Origin: Planococcus rifietoensis
GTDB taxonomy: Bacteria; Bacillota; Bacilli; Bacillales_A; Planococcaceae
Direction: 5' to 3'
Assembly: GCF_001465795.2 (NCBI RefSeq)
Contig: NZ_CP013659.2
Coordinates: 2,808,501-2,872,500, forward strand
Length of the DNA: 64,000 nucleotides
Shown here in pieces: positions 8,928 through 16,210 of this stretch. Within the stretch, counting starts at the first letter, position 1. Each line of letters starts with the position of its first letter. Below the pieces are notes generated by a model, which saw only the letters and a list, made by a program, of their open reading frames with translations, did not search any database and had not been told where the DNA came from. A program made the position numbers and the translations under genes.

Positions 8928-9749
8928 TTAAAAGCGTTTCATCTTCTCTTGAGACATCGCTGTTTTCATTCGCGGATAATTAGCGACGGTGCCGCCGTCG
9001 ATGCGCAAGTCGATGCCGGTGATGTAGGAAGCCGAATCGCTCAACAGGAACTCGATCGCAGAGGCGATTTCTCCCGGTTCGGCCGTCCGGCGCAGCGGCG
9101 TGTGGTCAAGCATGGCCTGAATGTCTTCGTAAGCATCCGGCACGTTCATCATGCCGGGCGATACCGAGTTGAGCCGCGCGCCTTTTTCTCCCCACACCCA
9201 GGCCTGATCTTCGACGATCAATTGGACGGCGAGCTTCGACATGCTGTTGGCCGCTCCCGCATCTCCTTGCGTGAACTGGTCGAGCGTTTCAACCAAGTTG
9301 GCTGAGAGCTGTTGTTTTAAAGCGTCCATATACTGGCCGTTTTGCGGCACCATATAGGCGGTCATCGAGGACACCATGACGGCGGACGTCGTTTCATTCG
9401 CAAGCGGCAAAAACGCTTCGAGCACGTGGCTCATGCCGATGACGTTATCCGCCATCTTGCGCTTGGAATCGCTCGCGTTCGATAAGCCAGCTGCATGCAC
9501 CAGCCCTCTCAAACTTCCGAGTTCTGACGCTTTTTCCGCTAACGTTCCGACCGCTCGTTTCGATGTCAGGTCGGACGTTTCGCAGTGGACATCGGTGATG
9601 CCTTGTTGGAAAAGCTGCTGCTTTACTAGTTCGAGGCATTTTTCGCATGAATCCACCAACAGCAGCGTACCTTTTTGGCCGATGTGCTGGGCCAATGCGA
9701 TGGCCAGATCTTCTGAACCGCCTGTGATCACATAAACATCCTTCGTCAT
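8928..9749 (-). CDS. SDR-family protein with degenerate active site
   Basis: 273 aa with the overall layout of a classical short-chain dehydrogenase: beta-1 (VYVITGG), serine around 127-128, the SPGMMNVPDAY segment after the active site and the C-terminal ITGIDLRIDGG. Two key features are missing. The cofactor loop TGxxxGxG reads TGGSEDLA at residues 9-16, so its second and third glycines are gone. The catalytic YxxxK reads NSMSK, Asn168 and Lys172. The start is the ATG at 9749, eight bases after GGGGGA. Divergent from a TetR gene, which may control it. A binding or regulatory role is possible. Confidence 0.85.
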   Translation of the reverse strand: MTKDVYVITGGSEDLAIALAQHIGQKGTLLLVDSCEKCLELVKQQLFQQGITDVHCETSDLTSKRAVGTLAEKASELGSLRGLVHAAGLSNASDSKRKMADNVIGMSHVLEAFLPLANETTSAVMVSSMTAYMVPQNGQYMDALKQQLSANLVETLDQFTQGDAGAANSMSKLAVQLIVEDQAWVWGEKGARLNSVSPGMMNVPDAYEDIQAMLDHTPLRRTAEPGEIASAIEFLLSDSASYITGIDLRIDGGTVANYPRMKTAMSQEKMKRF

Positions 9750-9775
9750 GAGCAATTCCCCCTGTTATCTACTAT

Positions 9776-9808
9776 AATTAGCGTAAGCGTAATTTCCGTA
9801 AATAACAC
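9776..9808. promoter_or_regulatory. Possible TetR operator region with CGTAA repeats
   Basis: The 98-base gap between the divergent SDR and TetR genes contains three CGTAA units: GCGTAAGCGTAA followed after four bases by CGTAA. The first two are bounded by ATTA and TAAT. This is the obvious place for a TetR dimer to bind, but no clean palindrome is present. Confidence 0.3.
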
Positions 9809-9847
9809 GAGACATTTCCTACGATATTGTCTAATGGAGTGACATAA

Positions 9848-10363
9848 ATGATAACAGCGAAACAAACCATTACCGAAACCTTCATCCACTTGCTTGCTGA
9901 ACAGGATTTCGAGGAAGTGTCAGTCAAAGACATCGTCGCCTATGCCGGCATTTCCCGCTCCACGTTCTACCTGCATTTTACCGATAAATACGAATTGATG
10001 GACGCGGTGCGCAGCCAATTGAATGGACGGCTCTTGCAGATCTATGCCGAACCGTCCGATGCAGAGACGATCAACTTAAAGATCTGCCGGCATGTCTTCC
10101 GCTACCGTTCGTTCTACCGCCAGGAATTTTCCGATGCCGGGCGCATCCATGAACTCACCAGCCGCTTTGCCGGCCAGCTTGAACACGTCTTTGGCGATGA
10201 GGACCTCGCCGTCTTTGCGGGCTGGGGCACGATCGGCTATTTGGCATCCTGGGTCAAAGGTGGCTTTGCGATGGCGCCGCAAGAAGCGTCAGACAAGCTG
10301 ATGAAAATCATTTTCGCCGATTGGACAGCGAATTTGGCGGATGCGCGGGAACGCAGCAGTTGA
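9848..10363 (+). CDS. TetR/AcrR family transcriptional regulator
   Basis: 171 aa. The N-terminal TetR DNA-binding domain is clear: ITETFIHLLAEQDFEEVSVKDI then the helix-turn-helix IVAYAGISRSTFYLHFTDKYEL (about residues 25-50). The C-terminal ligand domain is short and diverse, similar to the AcrR/TetR_C type with a WGTIGYLASWVKGG stretch. A GGAG lies nine bases before the ATG. Divergent from the SDR-type gene, the classical arrangement for a local repressor. Confidence 0.92.
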   Translation: MITAKQTITETFIHLLAEQDFEEVSVKDIVAYAGISRSTFYLHFTDKYELMDAVRSQLNGRLLQIYAEPSDAETINLKICRHVFRYRSFYRQEFSDAGRIHELTSRFAGQLEHVFGDEDLAVFAGWGTIGYLASWVKGGFAMAPQEASDKLMKIIFADWTANLADARERSS

Positions 10364-10453
10364 ATAAGCGAATTTTATTTGGTGTATACTGAAACTTTCC
10401 TGATGGCCATGCGTATCTTCCAGAACAACATATGCATGAAAAGGGGAGTTCGT

Positions 10454-10828
10454 GTGATCATATACTGGTTGACTGGAATCGTCCTACTGATCGATATTTC
10501 GTTACTGCTCGTCAACGACTTTTTTCCAGGAACGCTAGATGCGCTCGGCATTCCGCTGTGGACGCTTTTTATTGTTCTGGCTATTGTCGCCTTCACCAAT
10601 CTGATGACTTACAATCAGGAAATCGAGAAACGCTTCCGTATCTTCTCTACCGGTTTATTGATTATCTTTCCCGTTTTCCTGGTAGTCCTGCTTCCGGCAA
10701 TCGGTGGGGAATCCTCGACTGGAATTTCACTGACAAGCCCGTTTCTCTGGTTTTACATACTGCTTTTCTTATGGTCTAACTGGCGCCAGCATATAAAGGA
10801 ATCCAAGCAAGCTGATGAACCCTCCTGA
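10454..10828 (+). CDS. Four-helix membrane protein, tandem family copy 1
   Basis: 124 aa, paralogous to the proteins at 10999 and 11866. Shared signatures are SLLLVNDFFPGTL near residue 15 and IGGESSTGISLTSP near residue 90, with four hydrophobic segments. I choose the GTG at 10454, seven bases after GGGGAG, because the resulting MIIYWL N-terminus and 124-residue length match the sister proteins (125 and 124 aa); the longer frame starting at 10379 lacks a ribosome site. This is the most diverged copy. Function unknown. Confidence 0.8.
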   Translation: MIIYWLTGIVLLIDISLLLVNDFFPGTLDALGIPLWTLFIVLAIVAFTNLMTYNQEIEKRFRIFSTGLLIIFPVFLVVLLPAIGGESSTGISLTSPFLWFYILLFLWSNWRQHIKESKQADEPS

Positions 10829-10839
10829 TTCCGCTAAAA

Positions 10840-10868
10840 GAGCTCTCTTTAACCGGAGGGCTTTTTAC
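10840..10868 (+). terminator. Terminator of membrane family copy 1
   Basis: AGCTCTC and GAGGGCT pair (one G-T pair) around an eight-base loop, followed by TTTTT. Confidence 0.65.
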
Positions 10869-10944
10869 ATTTCCAGCTTATGGTGTCACTGAATCTTCAC
10901 AGCGGACAAGTGATTCAGTTCAATTACTTTTATCTCGAGCTATC

Positions 10945-10962
10945 TTTGTTAGACTGAAAGGA
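10945..10962 (+). promoter_or_regulatory. Conserved promoter block upstream of membrane family copy 2
   Basis: TTTGTTAGACTGAAAGGA differs by one base from the block before copy 3 (11816-11833). It ends 36 bases before the start codon. TAGACT could be a -10 element. The conservation in an otherwise diverged spacer suggests common promoter or control. Confidence 0.45.
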
Positions 10963-10998
10963 AGGCGAATATATGCCAGCTAGGAGAGGATTTTTACG

Positions 10999-11376
10999 AT
11001 GAAAACCTATTGGCTTATTATTGCTGTATTATTGCTGAACTTGTCTCTGTTATTGATCAACGATTATTTCCCAGGTACTCTCGCTGAACTCGGGATTCCG
11101 ACGTGGATCTTGTTTGTAGTCATCGTGTTGATGGCTATCTGCAGCTGGGCCACCGTCAAACCTCGCCGCGAAAAAAAGCGCTATATGATCATCTTTCCAG
11201 CATTGATGATCGGCGTGCCGCTGTTGGTCATGGTCGTTTTGACAGCGCTCGGCGGCGAATCCCAGAACAGCATTTCGCTGACGAGCCCGGTCTTATGGAT
11301 CGGTGCCGCTGCGGCGTTGTGGATTTCCTGGCTCGAGTACATGCGGGCATCTGAGAAAAAAGCAGAGAATACTTAA
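10999..11376 (+). CDS. Four-helix membrane protein, tandem family copy 2
   Basis: 125 aa. N-terminal MKTYWL and the motifs SLLLINDYFPGTL and LTALGGESQNSISLTSP are shared with copies 1 and 3; the helices lie at about residues 4-21, 34-49, 61-80 and 98-113. The loop after helix 2 is strongly basic (KPRREKKR), so both ends should be cytoplasmic. TAGGAGAGG precedes the ATG. Closest to copy 3. I do not recognise the family; a conserved aspartate and a proline-glycine in the first loop are its most constant residues. Confidence 0.85.
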   Translation: MKTYWLIIAVLLLNLSLLLINDYFPGTLAELGIPTWILFVVIVLMAICSWATVKPRREKKRYMIIFPALMIGVPLLVMVVLTALGGESQNSISLTSPVLWIGAAAALWISWLEYMRASEKKAENT

Positions 11377-11386
11377 AGTTTGGATG

Positions 11387-11421
11387 AAAAAAGGCTCTTC
11401 CACCAGGGAGAGCCTTTTTTC
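11387..11421. terminator. Bidirectional terminator between copy 2 and the alpha-CTD-like gene
   Basis: Arms AAAAAAGGCTCT and AGAGCCTTTTTT around a ten-base loop. Serves both the plus-strand membrane gene and the minus-strand gene that faces it. Its arms are identical to those of the terminator at 12251. Confidence 0.9.
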
Positions 11422-11429
11422 ATGCGCTA

Positions 11430-11720
11430 TCAGTTTTTGAACGACAATCCCGCTTGCGCCAGGTGCCGCCTCAAAACCGGCAAAGATGCGGGCCCGACGC
11501 CGTGAAGCGCCAGAATGTCCTTTTCACTATAACTGGACAGTTTTTCAAGCGTATCGATTTGTTCCCCCAGCAGCGCGTTTCTCGCCGGCGCACTGAGCTC
11601 CCGGAGAAATCCGCGTTGCGGCTTGTTTTCCTCGTTGCATACCGGGCATGTCGGACAGTCGCTGCTTTTGTAATACCGGTGGCCGTGATCGCAAATGCGC
11701 AATGTCTTTTCAGCAGGCAT
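11430..11720 (-). CDS. Zinc-ribbon plus RNA polymerase alpha-CTD-like helix-hairpin-helix protein
   Basis: 96 aa. The N-terminal third has four cysteines and two histidines, C-D-H-G-H followed by C-P-T-C-P-V-C, a probable zinc site. The C-terminal two thirds (LSAPARNALL, IDTLEKLSSYSEKDILALHGVGP, LPVLRRHL) match the helix-hairpin-helix fold of the alpha subunit C-terminal domain. It may bind DNA or RNA polymerase; the family has no role I can name. The second ATG (11720) is preferred because GGGGAG is eight bases upstream; the first ATG at 11726 is too close. It sits on the opposite strand between two paralogous genes. Confidence 0.85.
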   Translation of the reverse strand: MPAEKTLRICDHGHRYYKSSDCPTCPVCNEENKPQRGFLRELSAPARNALLGEQIDTLEKLSSYSEKDILALHGVGPASLPVLRRHLAQAGLSFKN

Positions 11721-11815
11721 GTTCATCGCTCCCCGTCGTTTTCTTTATTATAAAACATCCACCATCATTTTTGGGACAGTCGCTGCAAATGAAAGATGCC
11801 TGCCAAAGTGGATAT

Positions 11816-11833
11816 TTTGTTACACTGAAAGGA
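11816..11833 (+). promoter_or_regulatory. Conserved promoter block upstream of membrane family copy 3
   Basis: TTTGTTACACTGAAAGGA, one mismatch to the block before copy 2. TACACT may be the -10 hexamer. It ends 32 bases before the ATG. Confidence 0.45.
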
Positions 11834-11865
11834 CTTACCTGCGCATCACAGAAAGGATTTTTTTC

Positions 11866-12240
11866 ATGAAAACCTATTGGCTCATCTCGGTTGTCCTCCT
11901 GCTCAACCTGTCGCTGCTTTTGATCAACGATTATTTCCCGGGTACACTCGAAGCAATCGGCATCCCGGTGTGGCTGTTGTTTGCGATTATGGCGGCCATG
12001 ATCGTGTTGTCCGCGCTGCGCTTGAAGCCGGACAAAGAAAAGCATTTCTTGATCATCTTCCCGGTCGTTTCGGTCATTTATCCGCTCCTGTTGCTGTTTG
12101 TCCTGACGGCTCTTGGCGGCGAATCCGCGAGCGGCTTGTCGCTCACGAGCCCGATTTTATGGATCGGTGTGATCGTGACGCTTGCCGTGTTCCGCCGAAC
12201 CTACCGGAAAGCGCAGGAAGAGGAAGCGCAACAAGGATAA
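11866..12240 (+). CDS. Four-helix membrane protein, tandem family copy 3
   Basis: 124 aa, starts MKTYWL like copy 2. It keeps SLLLINDYFPGTL, the basic loop after helix 2 (LKPDKEKH), and LTALGGESASGLSLTSP, and ends in a charged tail RRTYRKAQEEEAQQG. The start is supported by the alignment with copy 2 and an AAAGGA site ten bases upstream; the frame is open further upstream but without a ribosome site. Third member of the local gene family. Function unknown. Confidence 0.85.
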   Translation: MKTYWLISVVLLLNLSLLLINDYFPGTLEAIGIPVWLLFAIMAAMIVLSALRLKPDKEKHFLIIFPVVSVIYPLLLLFVLTALGGESASGLSLTSPILWIGVIVTLAVFRRTYRKAQEEEAQQG

Positions 12241-12250
12241 CCTTCGATTG

Positions 12251-12285
12251 AAAAAAGGCTCTCCCGCTGAGGAAGAGCCTTTTTT
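12251..12285. terminator. Bidirectional terminator between copy 3 and the methyltransferase
   Basis: Arms AAAAAAGGCTCT and AGAGCCTTTTTT around an eleven-base loop; same arms as the hairpin at 11387. Ends the plus-strand gene and the facing minus-strand operon. Confidence 0.9.
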
Positions 12286-12288
12286 GAT

Positions 12289-12840
12289 TTATTTCTGTGC
12301 CACCAGCACATACAAGGATTGTGCCGGGAAGAATTTCTCCACCACTTCAAATCCCGCTGCCGAGAGCTGCTGTTCCAAGCCACTAGACGTTAGGCGCGGC
12401 GCTTTGGGCCCGCCGGTTTTCGGTTCGAGTTCGATGGCGATCAAGCGCCCGCCTGTCTTCAATACGCTGTGCATATTGTCGAGCACCGGACCGAGCGGCG
12501 TGATTTCGTGCAAGACGAGCGATGCGAGGATGATGTCGAGTGAATCTTTAGCGAGCGCTGCGTCTGTTAATTCGCCGGTTACGAGTTCGATATTTTCAAT
12601 AGACGCCCCTTGCGCTTTTGCGCTGATCAGCTCAAGCATCGCCGGATCGGTGTCGAGCGCATAGACGGTGTCGTCGATTCGCTGTGCGAGCGGCAAGGTG
12701 AAATGGCCGGTGCCCGCCCCGAAATCAAGGATGCGGTCGCTTTTTTGGATGTGCAGCTGATCGAGCAAGGCTTCCGCTGTCAGGCCGCCGTTTCGTTGCG
12801 GATCGTCCAAATAGGCGATTTTGTTATGGTGCTTGTGCAT
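12289..12840 (-). CDS. Class I SAM-dependent methyltransferase
   Basis: 183 aa. Motif I is LDFGAGTGHFTLPL (about residues 34-47) and the acidic end of beta-2 is ALDTDP, both diagnostic for the Rossmann methyltransferase fold; the ILASLVLHEI segment is motif post-II. Small-molecule acceptors are usual in this group. The ATG at 12840 follows GAGGGAG; an alternative ATG at 12867 overlaps the stop of the preceding gene by four bases, has a weaker ribosome site and adds nine residues. Last gene of an Rrf2-flavoprotein-methyltransferase operon. Confidence 0.88.
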   Translation of the reverse strand: MHKHHNKIAYLDDPQRNGGLTAEALLDQLHIQKSDRILDFGAGTGHFTLPLAQRIDDTVYALDTDPAMLELISAKAQGASIENIELVTGELTDAALAKDSLDIILASLVLHEITPLGPVLDNMHSVLKTGGRLIAIELEPKTGGPKAPRLTSSGLEQQLSAAGFEVVEKFFPAQSLYVLVAQK

Positions 12841-12863
12841 AGGCTCCCTCTTTTCTGCATGGT

Positions 12864-13793
12864 TCATTCGCCGAATCGTTCTTCCGTGAAGGCAGCGACA
12901 ACACTGGTGGCAGCCAGACTTCCCTGTCCCGCTGCGATGATCAATTGCGCGGGCCCCATGGAAATATCGCCGCAGGCAAAGACCCCTTCAACATTGGTGC
13001 GCTGCATCGGGTCGGTCTCCACGCCGCCGCGCTCGTTGATGTAGCAGCCCAAATCTTTCGCGATCGATGTGGACTGGTGCCACTCGGCTGTAACGAATCC
13101 GCCGGAGCGCTCGATCGTCGTGCCGTCTTCAAACGTGATGGCGCGCAGCTTGCCGTTTTCGCCGTCCAGTGAGCGGATCGGTTCTTCGTAGACGAGGACA
13201 CCGTGATGCTCAAGCGTTTTCTGCTCCGTCGGCGTGATGTGTTTTTTGCCATTTGTCGCGATGATCAAATTGTTCGTCCAGTTGGAGACGACTTTTGCGA
13301 GATGCCCCGCTGCTTCATTTTCCGAAACGATGACCAAGGGCTCGCCGCGCATTTCATAGCCGTCGCAGAACGGGCAGCTGAACAGGCTTGTGCCATAAAA
13401 CTCCTGGACGCGCGGAATGTCCGGCAAAGTTTCCGTGAATCCGGTCGCGAGGATCACTCTTCTCGCTTGGAATACTTCCCCGCCTTCTGTTTCGATGCGG
13501 AAAGCTTTTGGTTCTTTCGTGACCGTTGCGACGCGGCTCGTATTAACTTGCACATCTGGATAATGCGTGAGTTCTTGTTGCGCCAATCGTTTTAGTTCCT
13601 GGGGATCGATGCCGTCGCGTGTCAAAAAGCCGTGCGATTCATGCGTCACGCGGTTTCTCGGCTGGTTGTCATCGAACAGCATGGTCTTTTTCAGTGAGCG
13701 GCCGAGCACGAGCGCTGCGTTGAGCCCCGCCGGCCCGCCGCCGATAATCGCACAATCGAGCAGCGCTTCCTGGTTTACAAGTGAATCGTTCAT
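12864..13793 (-). CDS. Thioredoxin-reductase-like FAD/NAD(P) oxidoreductase
   Basis: 309 aa, a TrxB-sized flavoprotein. The FAD motif GGGPAGLNAALVLGRS opens the protein, the redox pair CPFC (FSCPFCDGYEMRG) sits near residue 140, and the second FAD motif VFACGDISMGPAQLIIAAGQG closes it. The group includes thioredoxin reductases and related disulfide reductases. Its ATG overlaps the stop codon of the Rrf2 regulator gene by four bases, so the two are translationally coupled. With an Rrf2 sensor upstream, a role in thiol or oxidant stress is reasonable inference. Confidence 0.92.
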   Translation of the reverse strand: MNDSLVNQEALLDCAIIGGGPAGLNAALVLGRSLKKTMLFDDNQPRNRVTHESHGFLTRDGIDPQELKRLAQQELTHYPDVQVNTSRVATVTKEPKAFRIETEGGEVFQARRVILATGFTETLPDIPRVQEFYGTSLFSCPFCDGYEMRGEPLVIVSENEAAGHLAKVVSNWTNNLIIATNGKKHITPTEQKTLEHHGVLVYEEPIRSLDGENGKLRAITFEDGTTIERSGGFVTAEWHQSTSIAKDLGCYINERGGVETDPMQRTNVEGVFACGDISMGPAQLIIAAGQGSLAATSVVAAFTEERFGE

Positions 13794-14206
13794 TTCCCAT
13801 CGCCTCCTTGGTGTTGTCCTGCCTGTTCGGCAATATCCACTAACAGCTGTTCCTGGAGTTCTTGTTTCATATTGGCTTCAGCGTCCCGCATGACTTTCTG
13901 GATCAGGCAGCCTTCGTGGCGATGGAGCGTGCAGTCGAATAGATGGCTCTCGCCTTCAATCGCCTGGATCACATCGAAAAACGAGATGTCCCGCTCGCCG
14001 CGCGCCAGCCGGTAGCCGCCTTTTGCGCCCGGCGTCGACTCGATCAAGCCGGCTTTTGTCAGCTTGGTCAAGATTTTCGACAAATAAGTCGGCGATAACT
14101 GCTGGGCTTTCGCCAGTTCCTGCACGCCGATCGACGCATCCCGAGGCAACCGGATCAGCTGCACCATCGTATGCAAGGCGTAGTTCGTAGCATTTGAATA
14201 TTTCAT
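13790..14206 (-). CDS. Rrf2 family transcriptional regulator
   Basis: 138 aa. The winged helix is typical: MKYSNATNYALHTMVQL at the N-terminus, the recognition helix LSPTYLSKILTKLTKAGLI and the wing GAKGGYRLAR. Two cysteines near residues 92 and 100 (C-x7-C) could hold an iron-sulfur cluster or act as a thiol switch, as in other Rrf2 proteins; the usual three-cysteine set is incomplete. First gene of its operon; it probably regulates its own promoter. Confidence 0.92.
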   Translation of the reverse strand: MKYSNATNYALHTMVQLIRLPRDASIGVQELAKAQQLSPTYLSKILTKLTKAGLIESTPGAKGGYRLARGERDISFFDVIQAIEGESHLFDCTLHRHEGCLIQKVMRDAEANMKQELQEQLLVDIAEQAGQHQGGDGK

Positions 14207-14521
14207 CGCACATCCTCCTCAACTTCTTTCGCAGACATTAAAGACTCTTGTTGTCTGTAATTTAATTTACCATTTACAAATGTTCCCGTCAACGAGAAAC
14301 GCTTCGTTTTTATTTCCCGGGCAATGAAGTTCTCACCGTGAAGGCTGCCGGTTAGCAGAAAATGAATCCGGTTGCGACGTGCCGCTTGATAGCGAACAGC
14401 TAAACGCGCTACAGTTAAACAAAGCCGAATTGAAACAAGCGGCTGATTGGCAACCGAATACGACAGGCCAATTGATATTCAATCATTGGGACTGATAAAA
14501 ACGACAAGGAGTTTGGATATT
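14207..14521. promoter_or_regulatory. Intergenic region with candidate Rrf2 operator
   Basis: 315 bases between divergent genes. An imperfectly nested inverted repeat TGTAA-N13-TTACA lies at 14256-14278, about 50 bases before the Rrf2 start, and contains GTAA-N6-TTAC. The remainder, up to the AAGGAG site of the plus-strand gene near 14505, shows no gene or hairpin that I can support. Confidence 0.4.
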
Positions 14522-14809
14522 ATGGCTGCTTCACAAAACAACGATCCTGAAAAAAGCTTAAAGAAAATCATGACACTCTATGGTGCCGCCCTGTTCCTGG
14601 GTCTCGCGATTTCGATTTTCGCCCATCACATCGAAGACATCAGCGGCTTTTTGACCTTCCTCGTGCCGGCAGCGGTGCTGTACTTTTTCGTCTTGTTCGC
14701 TTATTTCAAAAAAGGCATATTCCGAAAAATCGCTTACGGCATCATGGCAGTCATCGGCCTCATCAGTCTGTTTATGATTTTCTACCTGGAAATCACCGGC
14801 GGCCACTGA
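14522..14809 (+). CDS. Small three-helix membrane protein, unknown function
   Basis: 95 aa. A polar N-terminus (AASQNNDPEKSLKK) is followed by three hydrophobic segments at about 19-36, 43-61 and 68-90, with a basic loop FKKGIFRK between the last two. AAGGAG lies eleven bases before the ATG; a longer frame from 14447 lacks a site. Not recognised. It lies alone between the Rrf2 operon and the DJ-1-like gene. Confidence 0.7.
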   Translation: MAASQNNDPEKSLKKIMTLYGAALFLGLAISIFAHHIEDISGFLTFLVPAAVLYFFVLFAYFKKGIFRKIAYGIMAVIGLISLFMIFYLEITGGH

Positions 14810-14849
14810 CACATAGCCACTTCCCGGCAGTGAACGCTTACGACTGTGC

Positions 14850-14876
14850 TATAATTCGCTTAACGAATAAGCGAAT
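14850..14876 (+). promoter_or_regulatory. -10 element and 9-bp palindrome before the DJ-1/PfpI gene
   Basis: A perfect TATAAT at 14850-14855 runs into the inverted repeat ATTCGCTTA-ACGAA-TAAGCGAAT (14854-14876). The repeat covers the -10 end and the transcription start, the position of a repressor operator. One arm with its flank, GAATAAGCGAAT, recurs at 10362-10373. Confidence 0.65.
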
Positions 14877-14900
14877 ATTCACACGAAAGGAATGAGCAGC

Positions 14901-15509
14901 ATGAACGAGTATGTCCTTTTTGTGCTATTGGACGAGTATGCGGACTGGGAAGCAGCGTCTTTGGCGGCGGCATTGAACGAAGAACCGGAAGGCGACGGCC
15001 GCAGATTCGACGTGAAGACCGTATCGCTGACAAAAGAGCCGGTTCGATCAATCGGCGGCTTTACCGTAATGCCCGATTATAGTATTGACGATGCACCGGA
15101 GGAATTCGCGGGATTGATCCTCATCGGCGGTAATTCCTGGCGCAAAGACGGCAGCGAACGCGTTATGGAGCTGGTCGACAAAGCAATCAGCCAGCAAGCC
15201 GTGCTTGGCGCTATTTGCGACGCCTCGGTATTTCTCGGAAAGAACGGCTTGTTAAACGATGTGCCGCATACGAGCAATCACTTGGAAGATTTGCAGGAAA
15301 CTTCAGGCGACCGCTACACGAACGAAGCGCACTATCTCCAACAGCAAGCCGTCCGCAGCGGACAGCTCATTACCGCCAACGGCTCCGCCTTCCTCGAATT
15401 CGGGAAAGAAGTGCTCGAAGCGCTGAATGCCGCACCGCAAGCGGAAATCGATGAATGGTACGGGTTTTTCAAGCAAGGCTATCACGATTACACAAAGTCA
15501 CAGCAGTAG
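14901..15509 (+). CDS. DJ-1/PfpI family protein (glutamine amidotransferase-like, YoaZ type)
   Basis: 202 aa. The class I amidotransferase-like fold shows in MNEYVLFVLLDEYADWE, LILIGGNSW and the nucleophile elbow GAICDAS, whose cysteine is the expected reactive residue. Members act as glyoxalases, chaperones or stress proteins. I take the ATG at 14901, since the AAAGGA site directly abuts the earlier ATG at 14892. A strong palindrome over the promoter suggests repression. Closed by a strong terminator. Confidence 0.88.
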   Translation: MNEYVLFVLLDEYADWEAASLAAALNEEPEGDGRRFDVKTVSLTKEPVRSIGGFTVMPDYSIDDAPEEFAGLILIGGNSWRKDGSERVMELVDKAISQQAVLGAICDASVFLGKNGLLNDVPHTSNHLEDLQETSGDRYTNEAHYLQQQAVRSGQLITANGSAFLEFGKEVLEALNAAPQAEIDEWYGFFKQGYHDYTKSQQ

Positions 15510-15516
15510 AACGCAG

Positions 15517-15552
15517 AAATCCCCTTGTTCCGATGTGGAACAAGGGGATTTT
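15517..15552. terminator. Bidirectional terminator
   Basis: Fifteen-base arms AAATCCCCTTGTTCC around GATGT, flanked by T-runs on both strands; placed between two convergent genes. Confidence 0.92.
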
Positions 15553-15558
15553 CTTTGT

Positions 15559-16122
15559 CTATTTATGATTGATTGAGTAGATCAAGTGATCGACCCACGC
15601 CCCGCCTTCATACAGAAAAGCTTCCCGCACGCATTCAAACTTCATGCCCGCACTTTCAGCCAGCCGAACAGAAGCTTCGTTGTCGAGATTGATATGTGCT
15701 TCAATCCGGTGGAAGCCAAGCTCGGTGAAAGCAATATCCAGCGCTCCTGTGACCGCTTCTTTTCCGAAGCCTTGGTTCCAATATTGGTTATGGATGGTGT
15801 AACCGATGCGTCCCCATTGAAAATCATCGCGCGCCAATGTCGAAAAATCGACCATGCCGATATGGCGCCCGTCTTCTTTTCGGAATACGGCGAACACGTG
15901 GGCCGTGTCGTCATGCGCCAGTTGCTGGTGCTTGTCGACCAGCTCCTGAAACCAGTGTTCGGTACACGCACTCATATCCAGTCTGCCCGGATCGTAGACA
16001 TGCTTCGAGGGCGAACGGCCGTTAAAGCCTGCCAGCCACTCAGCATAATCCGCTCGTTCCAGCGGCCGGATAGTTAACCTCTTTGTTTCTGATGTTGCTT
16101 CGAACGTTTCAGCTTCTGCCAC
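15559..16122 (-). CDS. GNAT acetyltransferase, RimJ/RimL type
   Basis: 187 aa. Typical start ETKRLTIRPLERADYAEWL; the acetyl-CoA loop is NQYWNQGFGKEAVTGALDIAF, and ELGFHRIEAHINLDNEASVRLAESAGM is the classic second half of this subfamily. The start is GTG, eight bases after AGGGGAG. RimJ-like enzymes acetylate protein N-termini, spermidine or small amines; the acceptor here is unknown. Single gene. Confidence 0.92.
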   Translation of the reverse strand: MAEAETFEATSETKRLTIRPLERADYAEWLAGFNGRSPSKHVYDPGRLDMSACTEHWFQELVDKHQQLAHDDTAHVFAVFRKEDGRHIGMVDFSTLARDDFQWGRIGYTIHNQYWNQGFGKEAVTGALDIAFTELGFHRIEAHINLDNEASVRLAESAGMKFECVREAFLYEGGAWVDHLIYSINHK

Positions 16123-16210
16123 TGTCTTCTCCCCTTCAATGCTCTATCATCTGATTAACATTTCCAGTTTATCACAGCAGCATATTTCATCCTTGCTTAC
16201 CAAGCATTTT

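Noticed and set aside
11387..12285. Two hairpins with identical 12-base arms as a mobile repeat
   Set aside because: Both are placed exactly as bidirectional terminators and can be explained by duplication of a gene with its terminator.
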